Positions 51,601 to 62,680 of a stretch of 64,000 nt of DNA are shown piece after piece (position 1 is the first letter of the stretch; the number at the start of each line of letters is the position of its first letter). This stretch comes from Aedes albopictus. Taxonomy: Eukaryota; Arthropoda; Insecta; Diptera; Culicidae. The notes under the pieces were generated by a model that saw only the letters and a list, made by a program, of their open reading frames with translations, searched no databases and was not told the origin of the DNA. The position numbers and the translations under genes are program-made. The stretch spans positions 497,176,772-497,240,771 of the forward strand of contig NC_085137.1 of the NCBI RefSeq assembly GCF_035046485.1, given 5' to 3'.

Positions 51601-54600
51601 TGCTGATCGGACGGTGCAGTGTTATTGTCATTAGCTTGTCTTGTTTCTCCGTGCTTAATTCATTTTGCTGTCGAAGGCAGGGGGAATCGGTATAAAATGA
51701 GGTATAGAGCTGAAGTAAATGACAATTGTATTTGAACAAATGACACTTGTTTCTGTTGAATGTCTCTCAGTCAACGAAATTATAGGTTATCCATTTGGAA
51801 ATTTAGACGAGGAAATTTATTGTTAAATTTGTCATACAGTTGTTTACACTATAAATTTATGAATATTCGTTACAATTCACCAACTCCGAAAAAAATGATT
51901 TACCTATGTATAAGATTTTTTTTAACGCAACATAAACGATAGATACAGGTCGGACTCGATTATCCGGGTGAGTCCAAAATTATTTCACCCCGGATAATCG
52001 AATCACCCGGATAATCGAGCCATGCTTCTTTTCTTTTATTTTTGATATTCTTCAATCAAAAACTGTTTGTTAAACATAGAAGCTAACATACATAACGTTG
52101 TAGTTCCTTAACTCAACGTCTGGTATTATTACAACCATGTTTTTAAAAAATGAAATTTTAGCTGAAAAATGTGCAAAAATAAAAACAATTTACAAATAGG
52201 CTAAATCCTACTTACAGGTGTTGTATTTGATGTTTATCACATTGTTTGACATATTGTAATCTAAAAATTTGTAAACAAATCAAAAACAAACTTTTCCCCG
52301 GATAATCGAGCCATTTTTCCCGGATAATCGAGCCCCGGATAATTGGGCCCCCGGTTAATTGAACCCCCGGATAATCGAGTCCGACCTGTACCAAGATACA
52401 ATCGGACTTCTCCTCGAGTGAAGCATTTCGTTCCGTTCTCTGCTTTAGTTATGTGAGACTCTGCACACCGAAGAAGACGACTATGGCAACTGACTGTCAC
52501 CGTTTCTTTCAGGTGCACAAAGCAGCACCGGGGCAAAGCCTTTATAGTGGCTTAATTTTCGATAAGCCAAACACTGCTATAGCTGGCATGCGGCATTTTG
52601 AGCAATGTTGAAAGAGGATTTTAGCGGAGAGAGATAATACATACTAATTTGGAGGCTGGTTTTAACAAATTAATTTATTTGGAGCCAGAGTCGGAGTTGG
52701 GTCAACCTGAGATCTTTTGTGTATGTACTTATGACCACGGTATCAGAAAAATCAGCATTAAACATCACCATATTTAGCGAACTGAAGTTCGCTTTAGTTG
52801 AATAGTTCAAAGATATTCTTTGAAGTACAGATTGATGAAAATAATTTGTTTTATCTAAGGCCCATACAAATTCCGAAACAGAAAGGAGTCTACGTAGTAT
52901 ACGGTCTGCCACACTATATAGTGTAAGACTAAGCATCCACAATCATTCTGAAGCAATGAATTGTAAATAATGGTTTTGTTTACAAGTAAAAACTTTGATA
53001 ATTATAATTAATACAACAAAGCGTAAATTTATTTTATGCAAATCCACACCATAAGAAAATGAACGATTTTTCAAACAGAGCCATTATCAAAATCGTGTCT
53101 CCGTACGAATACGTTGTAGTTTTCATGATTTGTCCATCTTCGAAATGTGCTCTAGTCGCGGAAGAGGGACAGAGCTTTTAACACAGAATCTTCTAATTAA
53201 GCGTTCGATATGCACGAGACACACCGATTTGCTACTTTTCGGAAATCGGAGCTGCTTTAGGGTGGTACACGGATCTTTGAAACATCAACAGAAATTGTAA
53301 AAAGATAGACCATCGAACTCCAATACTTTGACATACAAACATGCGCGTAAGGGGCTGTCCATAAACCACGTGGTCATTTTTTTGGGACTTTTCAAACCCC
53401 CCCCCCCCCCCCCCGCGTTTAATATAGAATGATTGTTGACGTATGTGCATTATCCTTACTATCGCGACCAAATATATCATAATCGGGATGAAGACCGTGT
53501 AGTGTATTTTCATATAACTAATGGATCATATCTCCTCCCAAAGTTGGCTGCAAGATCCACACCTTACCCTACCCTACTAACAAATACTCCTTCCCGAGAC
53601 AACTGTGGAGATGCTGTGGATTCCACGGTTTCTAGTAACAACGGTTGTCGAACTAACATTCCTTCCCCTTTCCCGATGACCGTAAGAACGTGGCCGGCAC
53701 CGTTATTGACTTTAAAATATTGAACTATCGAATTGTGCATATTGAGAGTGTGTAGCTAGTCCTAACCTAAGCACCATTCATTGGATTTCTGTGCAACTTC
53801 GATTGTTCTGATCAATCACGGAGTAGCAACTACGATATGTACGGTTATCTTTGCTTTGCTTTGAGCACTTCTATAGTTATTAATTGAAGGGCTTTCTTTG
53901 CCTGCCATTGCATGAATTTGTATATTGTTAGGCAAGTACAATGATACACTATGCCCAGGGAGTCGAGAAAATGTTCCCGACCGGAACGGGAATCGAACCC
54001 GCCGTCTCCGGATTGGCGATCCAAAGCCCTAACCACTAGGCTAACTGGAAACCCCCTCCTCCGATTATTCATCCCGAAATTTCTCCTGCGATTCCTTGAA
54101 AAATACATACATTTTCTTTGTATGAATGCTTTTCTGGAATTTTTGTTGCAGCATCGAGAGAGGTTTCTTTCTGGAATACCTCCTGAGAGTCTCCCAAAAA
54201 TATCATTTCATAAATTCCTCTAGAAAATTCTTACGAGATTTGTCTCAAAAGTTCCTCAAACATTCCTCCGGGAATGAGCATGAGCATGAGCATGATTGAC
54301 CGCCCGCGGTTGCTCCTCTGTTATTGCAAGGACAACTGCATTTACACAAAGAATTAACAGATGATGCTTGGGATTAGCTTTCTCTTCATTGTGTAAATGC
54401 TGGAATCCCAATACTTTTCAATAAGCAATACCAGCGCCGGCCGCGTCCGAATGCAGGTCAATTGAGGATAGGGAAGGAAGTGATGACGTGATTCTCGCTT
54501 AGGTCAATAACCGAGGAATTCTCTGTGTTACTACGAGAAATCACTAGGAGTTTGGACAGGGGAAATGGAGATGTGTTGAGGATTTCGTCGTGGTAAACGA

Positions 54601-57203
54601 ATGTAATGTTTTGATTCGTGATTAATAATGCGCTCGCGAATAAATACCCTTCTAAACCTTGGACGACGAACGCGATCTATTATGCCTCAAAACTCACCCT
54701 ACATAAGCTATTCATTCGCAACTAAGGAGAACACAATGCTAAACCCCGACGCATCTGTAGTTTGCGTTTCCGCGACAGACAATGCTGAATGCGATCGATT
54801 CACAAGTATTAACAAAATAACACATGATAAATAAATCAGAAAGATCTTATCGCATGGTTCGCCGTCTATTTTTTACCGACCCACTCTTTTTCCAGTATTT
54901 CATGCAACCTTTATTTGAGTCAAAACATTTATTCATTTGGACTAAAATATTACAAATGTCGACACCGAAGATGACGAACCATCCAAATTTTTGTGTACAT
55001 GCAAAAAATGAAAGAAAAATATTTATTATCAACTAAAGGTGCATTTGGAACTAGCGCCGACACATGGCGTGACGAACTTTTCAATATTTGTTAGATAAAT
55101 ACACAAAAAACCATAAATCCTTTAGTATTAATTATAAAATGGATGAAATGGAACGAGCTCACCAATAAACATTTTTCGTCCAGTATCCAGTGCGTATGTT
55201 CTGCAGTATCTTCCACTAACTGGCCTCTTCTCCGAAATCAATTTCTCCAGTATTTTTTTTTGTAATTTCATGAAAAACTACTGTAAAACGCGAAAAGAAT
55301 ATCTGAAAAAAAAAAAAACCCTGGAGGAATCTCTGAAGTAACCCAGGAGATATTTCTGAATGACCCGCAGGAGCAGTATCAAAGAAAAACCTGACAAAAT
55401 TTTGCAAAGGCCCTGGAAGAGTTTTCCGAAAGAATCACTGATTTTTTTTTGTAAAAAACTCTAGATAAATTTGTAAAAAAACTAAAGAAAAATTTCTGAT
55501 GAAATCCCTTACTAACATTCATAGAATAATTCTCATACCACTGAAGAAGTCTCTGGAAATATTTCTGGAAGAATTTCTGAAGAAGTTTCACAAAGATACC
55601 GCGGAGGTCTTGTAAAGGAATCCTTCAAGGGTTTTTTTTGAATAAACCTTCAGTTGAAATCTCTGGAGATATTCTTTGAAAAAATCACTGAAAGAATATC
55701 TGAAAGAATCATAGAAAAATTTCCGAATAAATCGTAGAATTCCTTAAGAAATTTATGGAAATATATTTATGCAAATTCCCGAAGGAATCCCTCATCAAAA
55801 TTTATGGATTTTCTGAAAGAATACCCGGAGGAAAGCGTGAAAGTTGTTTTTAAGGAAATTCTGGAAGAATCTGTAGAGAAACAGTTAAATTCTGTGAACA
55901 TCTCATAAGAAATTTCCAAATGAAATAATAATGAAATCATAAATAAATTTCCAAAAGCTTCATAGAAGATCTGAAGAAAAATCTACAAGAAAAAATACAA
56001 ACTGTTTAAGATTTACCACTATTATTGCTATCTGGTCTTAACAGGTGGTACTGGCGATAACAAAATCTTTGTCGTTTTCTCATCGCGAGGAAAATTTTAT
56101 TCGGCGGCGTGGAAAAATATGAACAGCGGCGCGCCGGGTCAAGCGGTGTTGAGAGCTCCAACTGTGGTTCTACAAACTAATTATTAATCCAGTTGAAACG
56201 CGAAATGTATTTCCGAAATTGCAACCATGGGTCCAACGCATGGATTTGGAGAAAAATGGATTTTTGCTCGCACCAAATTTCGTGTTTTGACTGGATTGAA
56301 ATTATTGTACACAGTGACCGGCACAAAAACAGATCTACCATTGAATGGTTACAGTTTCTAATGAAAACTACATGCAAAAATGATAAAAAAATAGCATTCA
56401 TGCTTGTAAGCATTATGTAGTTTCTGTAGTTTAGGAAAAAATACTCATTATACTAACAATACCAAATAAACTAGTCCCATATCACCCTAAAATTGATAAA
56501 ACTCATGTCAAAATAAATTTCATATGTCTAAAATATCACAATAGCATACACCAAGAAGCAAAACATCTTTTTTTCTGTCATACCTAATTTTTAAGCAATT
56601 TTCCTAAAACTATGTAAAATTGATGAAGAGTATTCATTGAAAGGTATATTTTATCATTTTTGCATGTAGTTTCCTTTAGAAACTGTAATCACTCTATTTT
56701 TGATCTTTTTTGTGCCGGTCACTGTAACTTGAATTTAAGTGTAGAATTAGCATTTAAGTTAAAATACACGTTAAAATAAACGAAAAAAATGTAACTTGAA
56801 TATGAGACACGCTTATTACTATTATTTATTTATTTCGAACCTTTTGAACTTATAGTTTGAAAGAGGGAAAAGCTCCTTTGAGAGATTTCATTTCAAAAAT
56901 TTTCTCAAAAAGGCACAAAACCTCTTCAGAAGAAGTTCACTTACCTTCGCAGAGATGAATGTAAAGCCGGTAGGCCGCAGAACATTGTGCCTCATTTTCG
57001 CAACCGAGCTGACGGATTTCTTTGAGCTGCAAGAATGAGAGAAATGCATTAGCAAATTTATGGGTGATTGAAAGTTAACGTGTATCATTACGTAGTTTAT
57101 GTTGATACAAGTAAATAAAAATATATCAATTTGAGAAGCTTTGGAAATACAGTTAAACTGTAAACATACTTACTATTTTGAAGAGGGGACTACAAACATC
57201 CAT
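42347..57203 (-). CDS. TSEN15: tRNA-splicing endonuclease subunit Sen15 (TSEN15), 3 exons, 150 aa
   Basis: Non-catalytic subunit of the TSEN complex (Sen2-Sen34-Sen15-Sen54), which cuts introns from pre-tRNAs; it heterodimerises with Sen34. Seen: exons 57203-57174 (ATG, 10 codons), 57026-56945 and 42687-42347 (stop TAG at 42349-42347). Borders are GT/AG and phases match (0, then 1), giving 453 nt. Family marks: an N-terminal helix with AYRLYIHLCE, then HLWDVQYYYSKQLNLIYLTA, then the C-terminal nuclease-fold strands IIAFCDPSSSVLLYKLT, which resemble the VIxxDSTxVYYKLTDG end of animal TSEN15. A basic tail (KNKMAKQRAK) follows. The length is slightly under human TSEN15. Intron 1 is 147 bp; intron 2 is 14,257 bp and loaded with transposons. 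The assignment is by motif recognition, not a database search. Confidence 0.85.
42915..43214. mobile_element. 300-bp MITE, TACCCAAGTAACATT ends
   Basis: TACCCAAGTAACATT and AATGTTACTTAGGTA ends. An inner palindrome pairs CGTATAAGATGTTGCATAA with TTATGCAACATCTTATACG around GTGGAGGC/GCCTCCAC. In TSEN15 intron 2. Confidence 0.75.
43761..43913. mobile_element. 153-bp MITE with 33-bp perfect inverted ends
   Basis: TCAGGCTTATTCTGCGCGGC at the left and its complement at the right; pairing is perfect over 33 bp and continues with gaps. No certain target duplication. Confidence 0.78.
44339..44438 (-). mobile_element. Feilai SINE 3' fragment
   Basis: The tail-proximal 100 bp only (AGAAGAAGAAGAA tail, GGGACGTCGAGCC, CTGTGGAAGTGCTC); the tRNA head is lost. 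It abuts a minisatellite at 44447. Confidence 0.75.
44447..44670. repeat. Minisatellite, ~70-bp unit, ~3 copies
   Basis: The unit carries GTGAAAAATGA, CAGTTGCGATGG, TCTCGATCGGGTTGCAT and a purine run GGAGGAAAAAAA. Copies begin near 44448, 44518 and 44594. The lack of stops in several frames on both strands produces overlapping long ORFs that are not genes. Confidence 0.7.
45355..45890. repeat. Tandem repeat, ~150-bp unit, ~3.6 copies
   Basis: GAGACTGTTTTCTTGC recurs at 45355, 45505, 45652 (one change) and 45804, with GATGTGTCGCATGCATAG and GGAACCGGTTCCGGAA in each unit. The last word is a 14-bp palindrome. A CA-rich microsatellite follows at 46069-46130. Confidence 0.75.
46069..46130. repeat. 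(AC)n microsatellite
   Basis: Imperfect run of CACACA interrupted by TA steps. Confidence 0.85.
48030..51040. mobile_element. 3-kb long-arm foldback element with internal duplication and ORF remnant
   Basis: Left arm 48030-48470 pairs with right arm about 50585-51040 (AAATCGCCATTTTTCGATATC against GATATTGAA-type complement; CCCTATCTTTTTACCAACG against CGTTGGTAAAAAGATAGGG). Part of the left arm is repeated directly at 48808-49075. The interior holds the minus-strand ORF 49693-49379. Ends not precisely fixed. Confidence 0.7.
49379..49693 (-). pseudogene. Unrecognised ORF (104 aa) inside the foldback element
   Basis: The frame contains LRNLTESAIDKLKETGY followed by a CTSCRLDFDKR motif, which looks like half of a zinc-binding site, then a Ser/Thr-rich end. 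I infer a transposon protein fragment because of its position, but I do not recognise the family. The upstream part on the minus strand (49694-49740) remains coding-like for a few codons. Confidence 0.4.
51584..51605. repeat. (GCT)n trinucleotide repeat
   Basis: Run of GCTGCTGCT after GTTGTTGTT, intronic to TSEN15. Confidence 0.8.
51946..52388. mobile_element. pogo/Tigger-like MITE with subterminal CCGGATAATCGAG repeats
   Basis: Ends CAGGTCGGACTCGATTATCC and its complement, TA on both sides (51944-51945 and 52389-52390). The word CCGGATAATCGA (with variants) occurs twice more near the left end and five times near the right. Ends of the type CAG...CGATTATCCGG are known for pogo/Tigger elements. 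No transposase; 443 bp. Confidence 0.85.
53397..53414. repeat. Homopolymer C run
   Basis: About 18 consecutive C after GGGACTTTTCAAA. Such runs are prone to polymorphism and sequencing error. Confidence 0.85.
53540..53840 (+). repeat. Dispersed repeat, related to 33400-33735
   Basis: Diverged copy of the same module in the opposite direction, including TTCCCGATGACCGTAAGAACG and CAATCACGGAGTAGCAACTAC. A further related block starts near 54430 (GCGCCGGCCGCGTCC). Class unknown. Confidence 0.5.
53852..54053 (-). mobile_element. Feilai SINE, 3' truncated
   Basis: Retains the tRNA-like head (right end, TTAGCCTAGTGGTTAGGGC) and B box but lacks the distal body and triplet tail, ending at TTTGCTTTGAGCAC. 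Confidence 0.82.
55200..56000. repeat. GAAATTTCTGGAAGAA-type degenerate repeat tract
   Basis: Irregular repetition of about 20-30 bp words around TTTCTGAAGAA/TCCTGGAAGA. Same class as 1300-1790. No gene; homopolymer A and T runs produce spurious ORFs. Confidence 0.55.
56311..56725. mobile_element. Foldback MITE, ACAGTGACCGGCAC ends
   Basis: ACAGTGACCGGCACAAAAA at the left is mirrored by TTTTTTGTGCCGGTCACTGT at the right; GTTACAGTTTCTAATGAAAACTAC pairs with GTAGTTTCCTTTAGAAACTGTAAT. It ends about 220 bp before TSEN15 exon 2 (downstream side). Confidence 0.8.
56945..57026 (-). CDS. TSEN15: TSEN15 exon 2
   Basis: 82 nt on the minus strand: acceptor CATTCTTGCAG, donor GTAAGTGAA from 56944. It encodes LKEIRQLGCENEAQ and SAAYRLYIHLCE, phase 0 in and 1 out. 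The one-base overhang G joins the AA of exon 3 to make Glu. It is separated from exon 3 by 14.3 kb. Confidence 0.85.
57174..57203 (-). CDS. TSEN15: TSEN15 exon 1 (start codon)
   Basis: Thirty nucleotides from ATG at 57203-57201, encoding MDVCSPLFKI, followed by the donor GTAAGTATG. Phase 0 joins exon 2 in frame. This ATG gives a 150-aa protein and no upstream in-frame exon is needed. The context TACGATGG is acceptable but not strong. Confidence 0.78.
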
Positions 57204-59647
57204 CGTATGAAAATATCTTAAACATTAGAAATGATAAAATTAATTAATATATTAGTAGAAATATATTAAAACAAATGTAAATATTTTGATTCAAAAATGT
57301 TTTGACACTTTGTTCAAGGTTTGCCAAGCCGTTATAATCGTTATGAACGTTATCATATCCGTTCACAAATCTTGCACAGAATGTTGTACTCAATTTCACA
57401 CTAGGGGAGGACTACATTTATTTCACGAAATCATTGGCCTAAGAATTGTCTATACTCCTGCTACTCCGTTAAACTTAAATTCTGGCTCGGTTATGTTTTT
57501 AACTGTTTTTTATAAGTGTTGAACTTTTTTTTTTACGATAAACTATCAATGCATTCTGTGGAGGGAGCACCTGTAACATGGCAAGAAAAATTGCAGAAAG
57601 TACCAGAATTGATTGGCTATGAGGGTTTTCTATAATAAAATAAATGTTTAAAGTACTTTCAACACAGCCAGATCGATTTTTTCTTCTTTTTTTTAATTTA
57701 CCTATCTATCTTTTTGGCTCATTTATGTCTCCTGATTTACATTACAGTTCTAATTTCCCTTTTCTCTCGACCCATATCTTTCCGGTGCAACTATAGGGAT
57801 ATATCTCTTTTCAATTTACCTGTCTTCCAAACCGGTATTCTTCTTTTTACCGAAAGCCTAATACTGAACTTGCATACAACAAAAGCATATTTATAGGGGT
57901 TCAAATTACGTAAATTACCCTAGTGATTGAAAAAATCGCAGCATGTTTTTCGTAACGGTAGTAACGTCGTAACATGTCGAGGTAGATGTTTTTTATTAGC
58001 CTGTGCAGCCTTCGATGCTGTCTTGCTCTTCCCCATAGGAATTTTGACGTTTACTGAGGTCCCCGTTTTCAAAAATTAAGAAGGAGTGAGGAAGATAGCA
58101 GAAACTGGTGCAAAGGCTAATTGTTACCTAGCTTTAGGTAAAATGGACACAAGGCATTGAGGTTGAATAAGGTCGAATCCACCTCATTTCTATTATAAAA
58201 GACACAAGCAATCATTCTAATGTTGTCAATTGAACGAACCAGAAAGTGAAAAGTGAGGTAATACATTTTGAAATAGCTTTTTTATCTATAGTTTAAAGTA
58301 CTTACATATTATATTTTTTCTCTTTTCAACAGAAAAAAAACGCCGGTTGAGGCTTGCAGATGGCAATTCGTATGTCTAATTTTGTCGAAATGTATCCCCA
58401 TCTGTTCCATGGGTTCTATGAGCGCAACATCCGATACTATTTATAAAGGAAGCAAGAGCCATTCGGATGCAATAACCTTTAAGATTTGCTTTTGATAAAA
58501 TCAAAGTGTAAGAAAAAAACAAGAAGATATAAATATACGCTAAGAAAATTTAAAAAAAATAATAGACAAACTTATATAAACTCCAAAACATGGCATACAG
58601 GGTGTTTACTGATCAGCGAAGATTAAATTCCCTGTAGGGTTACCATCCGTCCTTATTTAGCAGGACATGTCCTGATTTTGAACTCGTGTCGACTAAAATT
58701 GTTTAACAAATCCGTAGAGTTTTGCTCATTTTTGGGAAAATACCTACATGAAATGTCCTGAATTTCTATGCTATGCAGGTGGTAGCCCTAATTCCCTGAC
58801 TTTTCCAGCTTCTTAGAAATATTTCTAGGTACCATAAAAATTCAAATATCCCCTAAATAAAAAAGCCCCGTTGGATGAACGTACGACTCATGCTGAAAAA
58901 TCATCATTTTACAACTTGTTGCATAAAAAGCTATTTGTAAAAACTTTGCTAAATAAAGAACAATTTAGTTTAGAAATTGCAGCAGCTCTTGAAGATATTT
59001 CCAACAAAAAAAATAACAAAAATCTGATGAGAATTTGTTTTTAAAGCTGAACTAACATGGGAATACTAATGGATTTTTTTTTAGCGGAAATGTTTACCAA
59101 AAATTCTCGACAAATGTTGAAACGCAGCAATTGATAAATAATAAATTAATTTGATGAAAAAAATACCCATAAACAATTAGGAAAAACTGCCAAACTTAGG
59201 CCGATGCAAATATTATTTTCCTTTTATGTCCGAGACCTCTCATCGGGTACGAGGGGGGGCAAACATAAATAAGGAACAAACAAAAAAAAATATATTGAAA
59301 ATTTAAAATTATACCAACTATTGAAAAAATATTTTTCAACTTTTGAAAAATAGTTGCTTGTCAACATTTTTTCAATTTAAAATGGAGTCATGAGCCGCCA
59401 AGGTTTTTTTTCACACCTTCAATATTTTGGGATTTTTGAAGGGGTGGGGGGTTGGGTGGTTGGTTGACATTTCAAAATTTCGTGAATATTTTATTTGTTT
59501 CCCCCTTAAAATGTTGAAATCCGACCAAAATTTTCCGAGGGGGTTTGGGTTGGGTGACATAATAGAAAATCGAAATTTGTGTCTGCCTAACTGTTTGCTA
59601 CATTTCATAAAAAAAAACGAAGAAATTTCTAATAAAGGGTTTAAGGT
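57204..59647. other. Region upstream of TSEN15, no gene confirmed
   Basis: AT-rich. The putative small unit at 58194-58446 is the only gene-like signal. ORFs at 57286-57522, 57714-57896 and 59427-59741 have no recognisable features. Confidence 0.4.
58194..58446 (+). other. Possible small transcription unit with 28-codon ORF
   Basis: A TATAAAAG box lies at 58194-58201, a possible donor GTAATA at 58258, and a pyrimidine-rich acceptor TCTTTTCAACAG at 58321-58332 would remove a 75-bp intron. An ATG at 58360 then opens a 28-codon frame ending TAA at 58446, with PHLFHGFYERNIRYYL near its end. I do not recognise the peptide. It starts about 1 kb from TSEN15 and runs the opposite way. All signals are short and could be chance. 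Confidence 0.2.
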
Positions 59648-60590
59648 AAAGTGGCCAGACGTCCCGGATTGTGCGGGACAGTCCCGGATTCAAGCAGCCT
59701 GTCCCGCATTTACAAGCGTCCCGGAAACGTCCCGGATTTAAACAATTAGGCAATTATATTCATAGTTTAGTTAATTTTTTATTTTTATTAAAAATTTAGA
59801 AAGTGGAAAAAGCCTCTTTGAGTGATTTCTTTTTTCTCTTTATGAAATCGTTCTCAAAAAGCACAACAACTATATTCATGTTAAACATTTTTAAAATAAA
59901 CTTCTATTTTTCCTAGCTGATTGAAAAAAAAGAAGTTTATTATAGAATTCTGCTTAAGATATTATTATATTATGCTTTTTTTTTGCTTTTCCATGTAAAA
60001 AATCATTCCCATTTCAATTAGTTTAATGCATTTTATAAAGTTGTCGTCATTTTAAAGTCCTTCCTGTCTGATCATAAGCATTGTTCTGTACATTTCGAAA
60101 AATCTGAAACTTCTGACATTTTTGGGATATTTCGAAATTGGTGCAATGGTGTTGTTTCCCGCGTAATGTTGCAACATTTATTCCTGAGAATACATCAAAA
60201 GGCTGTGCAAAAGGTGTACTGAAATTATTGGAAAAACAATTGCTACGATATTTTTGAATAGTATTTGTAACAAATTATTTTATTCTGTGTCGGGAGGGGA
60301 TTTCGGGCTATGCCTCCCTCAGAACCCAAATTTGCGAAAAAAAAATTTTAGATTGAAATCCTTCCTAACTAAAAAATTTTCGGCTGTGCCACTTTCTTGC
60401 GATACCACTGCTGCATATGGCTCCATTATTTGTTGCTGTTAACGCAATGTGAGTATTAACTTTGAAAAATGTTCTATTAGACAGCGCAAACCAGCCCTAA
60501 ATTAAGTCCTTACGTAAAAAAAAAATACGCAAGTTTTTATGGATTAACATGTTGTCCCGCATTTAAGCAAAATATATCTGGTCACTTTTT
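59648..60590. mobile_element. Probable MITE with AAGTGGCCAGA/TCTGGTCACTT ends
   Basis: The left end carries repeated CGTCCCGGATT/TGCGGGACAG words; the right end has GTTGTCCCGCATTTAAG before TCTGGTCACTT. A similar motif (ACATGTCCTGATTTTG) is at 58660. Borders provisional. Confidence 0.5.
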
Positions 60591-61848
60591 TAACCTTCCG
60601 TTAATCGCGCTGTTGTACTTTGTACAACACATGAGAATTATCGACTATTACTTTGAAACCATCTTTTCTATCGATGTCAACCCCAAATGTATTCTACAGG
60701 AATCTTATTTGGAATATTATAAGACCTTTTTCGAAAACAGTATAACTCCTTATAATGCGAAAAATTGAAAATCGCAATATGAAGAACGTACTATATTTAA
60801 GATAAGATAGACAGTTGAATGTGAATTAGTGTATTTCAAAATCTAAATGATCTGGAAATATGGTGTCTTCGGCAAAGTTACTTGGGATATCAAGGGCCTT
60901 CGCGAGGTGATCTGAGAAATTCAGATTTCAACCGATAGGCGGCGCTAGTGAGCATGTAATTTTTATATCCCATATAACTCAGAATCCTGAGTACTTAGAA
61001 AGATGGTGTCTTCGGCAAAGTTGTTTGGTTGGTTTAACGCTAACTGATGGAGAGCCGTTTGGTTTGAAACTCCACATGTAGGTGGCGCTAGTGGGCATTG
61101 ATATTTTATAACTCATACATCTCAGGACCCTGATTACTTAGAAAGATGGTGTCTTTTGCAAAGTTGTTTAGTAGATCAAACACTAACTGATGAAGACAAG
61201 TATGATGTGGAATTTCACATCCAGGTGGCGCAGTGAGTACTCAAATATAATAACTCATATATCTCAAGATCCTGATTACTTAGAAAGATGATGTCTTCAG
61301 CAAAATTGTTTAGTAGATCGAACACTAACTGATGGAGAGCCATATGATTTGAAACTCCACATCTAGGTGGCGCTAGTGGGTATTCAAATTTTGTAACTCA
61401 TATGTCTTAGGACCCTAATTACTTAGAAAGATGTTGTCTTCTGAAAAATTGTTTAGTAGATCAAACACCAACCGATGAAGACAAGTATGACGTGCAATTT
61501 CACATCCAGGTGGCACTAGTGAGGATTCCAATTCTATACCTCATATATCTCAAGATCCTGATTACTTAGAAAGATGATATCTTCGACATTGTTGTTTGAT
61601 TGATAAAGGATGGATGTACTTATCCCGTGACATTGACAACCTTAATATAGAGTATATTGAAATACGACGGTCAGATATTGAATATTTTACTAAGCGCTTT
61701 AACTTCATGTAAAATTAATCAATCAAGTGAAAATTTAAACAAATTATAATCAACTAGTTGTGTAATTTGTGTAATTTTCAAATTTTGAAAACTGTCGGAA
61801 GTGTAAAAATTTACAGCTCGTTGATTTTTTTTCTAGATGAATAATAAC

Positions 61849-62045
61849 AATAGAGTTAATAAACTATAGAGGACGAATGTCGCTGGCGTCGCTGCCGAAA
61901 CATCTCTTGCTGGTGGAGATAGGCCGGGCTATAAGTGTCAAAGCGAAAAAGTATGCAGTTTGACAGATAGATACCCGACATGTTTCCGAACGAGAACAAA
62001 GGGAACAGCAGCGACATTCGTCCTCTATAGTTTCTTAACTCTATT
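61849..62045. mobile_element. 197-bp MITE with 37-bp inverted ends
   Basis: AATAGAGTTAATAAACTATA(GAGGACG) at the left; the right end is its complement with one mismatch. It lies between the two 142-bp arrays. Non-coding. Confidence 0.8.
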
Positions 62046-62509
62046 ATAATAACACGTTCATGCTCATGCAAATTTACAACTAGCGTCTTCTGGTGGCACG
62101 AATCAAATGGTCAATCAACTGAAAGCCCTTGATCTACCAACCAACCTTGCCAAAGATATCAACTTCCCAGGTAATCAGACTCGGAGATATATAAGATATA
62201 AAATTTGCATACTCATTAGCACCACTTACTGGCGAAATATTGATTTCAACGACCCATCAACCAAATGCACTTAACCTATTTGACAACTTTGCCGAAACCA
62301 CCATCTCTCTTCTAGTAACCAGGATCCTGAGAACTATTGCATATACATTTTTTATGTTCACTAGCGTCATCTAGTGATGAAATTACGATTCAAACGGACA
62401 ACTATCTGTAAGTTTTCGATCTTTTAGAAGGTCGGCACGAGAGGTAACTTTTCCTCCATTTGGTCTTTGATCTACCAAACAACTTTGCCGAAGACACCAT
62501 CTTTCTGCG

Positions 62510-62680
62510 TAAAGTGGAGCTTCGTGGCCGTTCGGTTAGCGTTACCAAGCGTGTAACCGCATCATGCTATCCACTGGTGAATGTAATGTATGTCGTGTCC
62601 ATGGTCTAGTGTTAAGTTTTGTTCAGTCTGTATAGCCTCTGGCTGAAGACGGTGTCCCGTGCCTTTTTAATCGGAATCCT
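62510..62680 (+). mobile_element. Possible tRNA-like insertion within the 142-bp array
   Basis: The spacing of the right array jumps from 142 to 354 bp here. The extra ~210 bp begins GTGGAGCTTCGTGGCCGTTC followed by GGTTAGCGTTACC, resembling a tRNA/SINE A-box region. A B box is not obvious. Confidence 0.4.
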
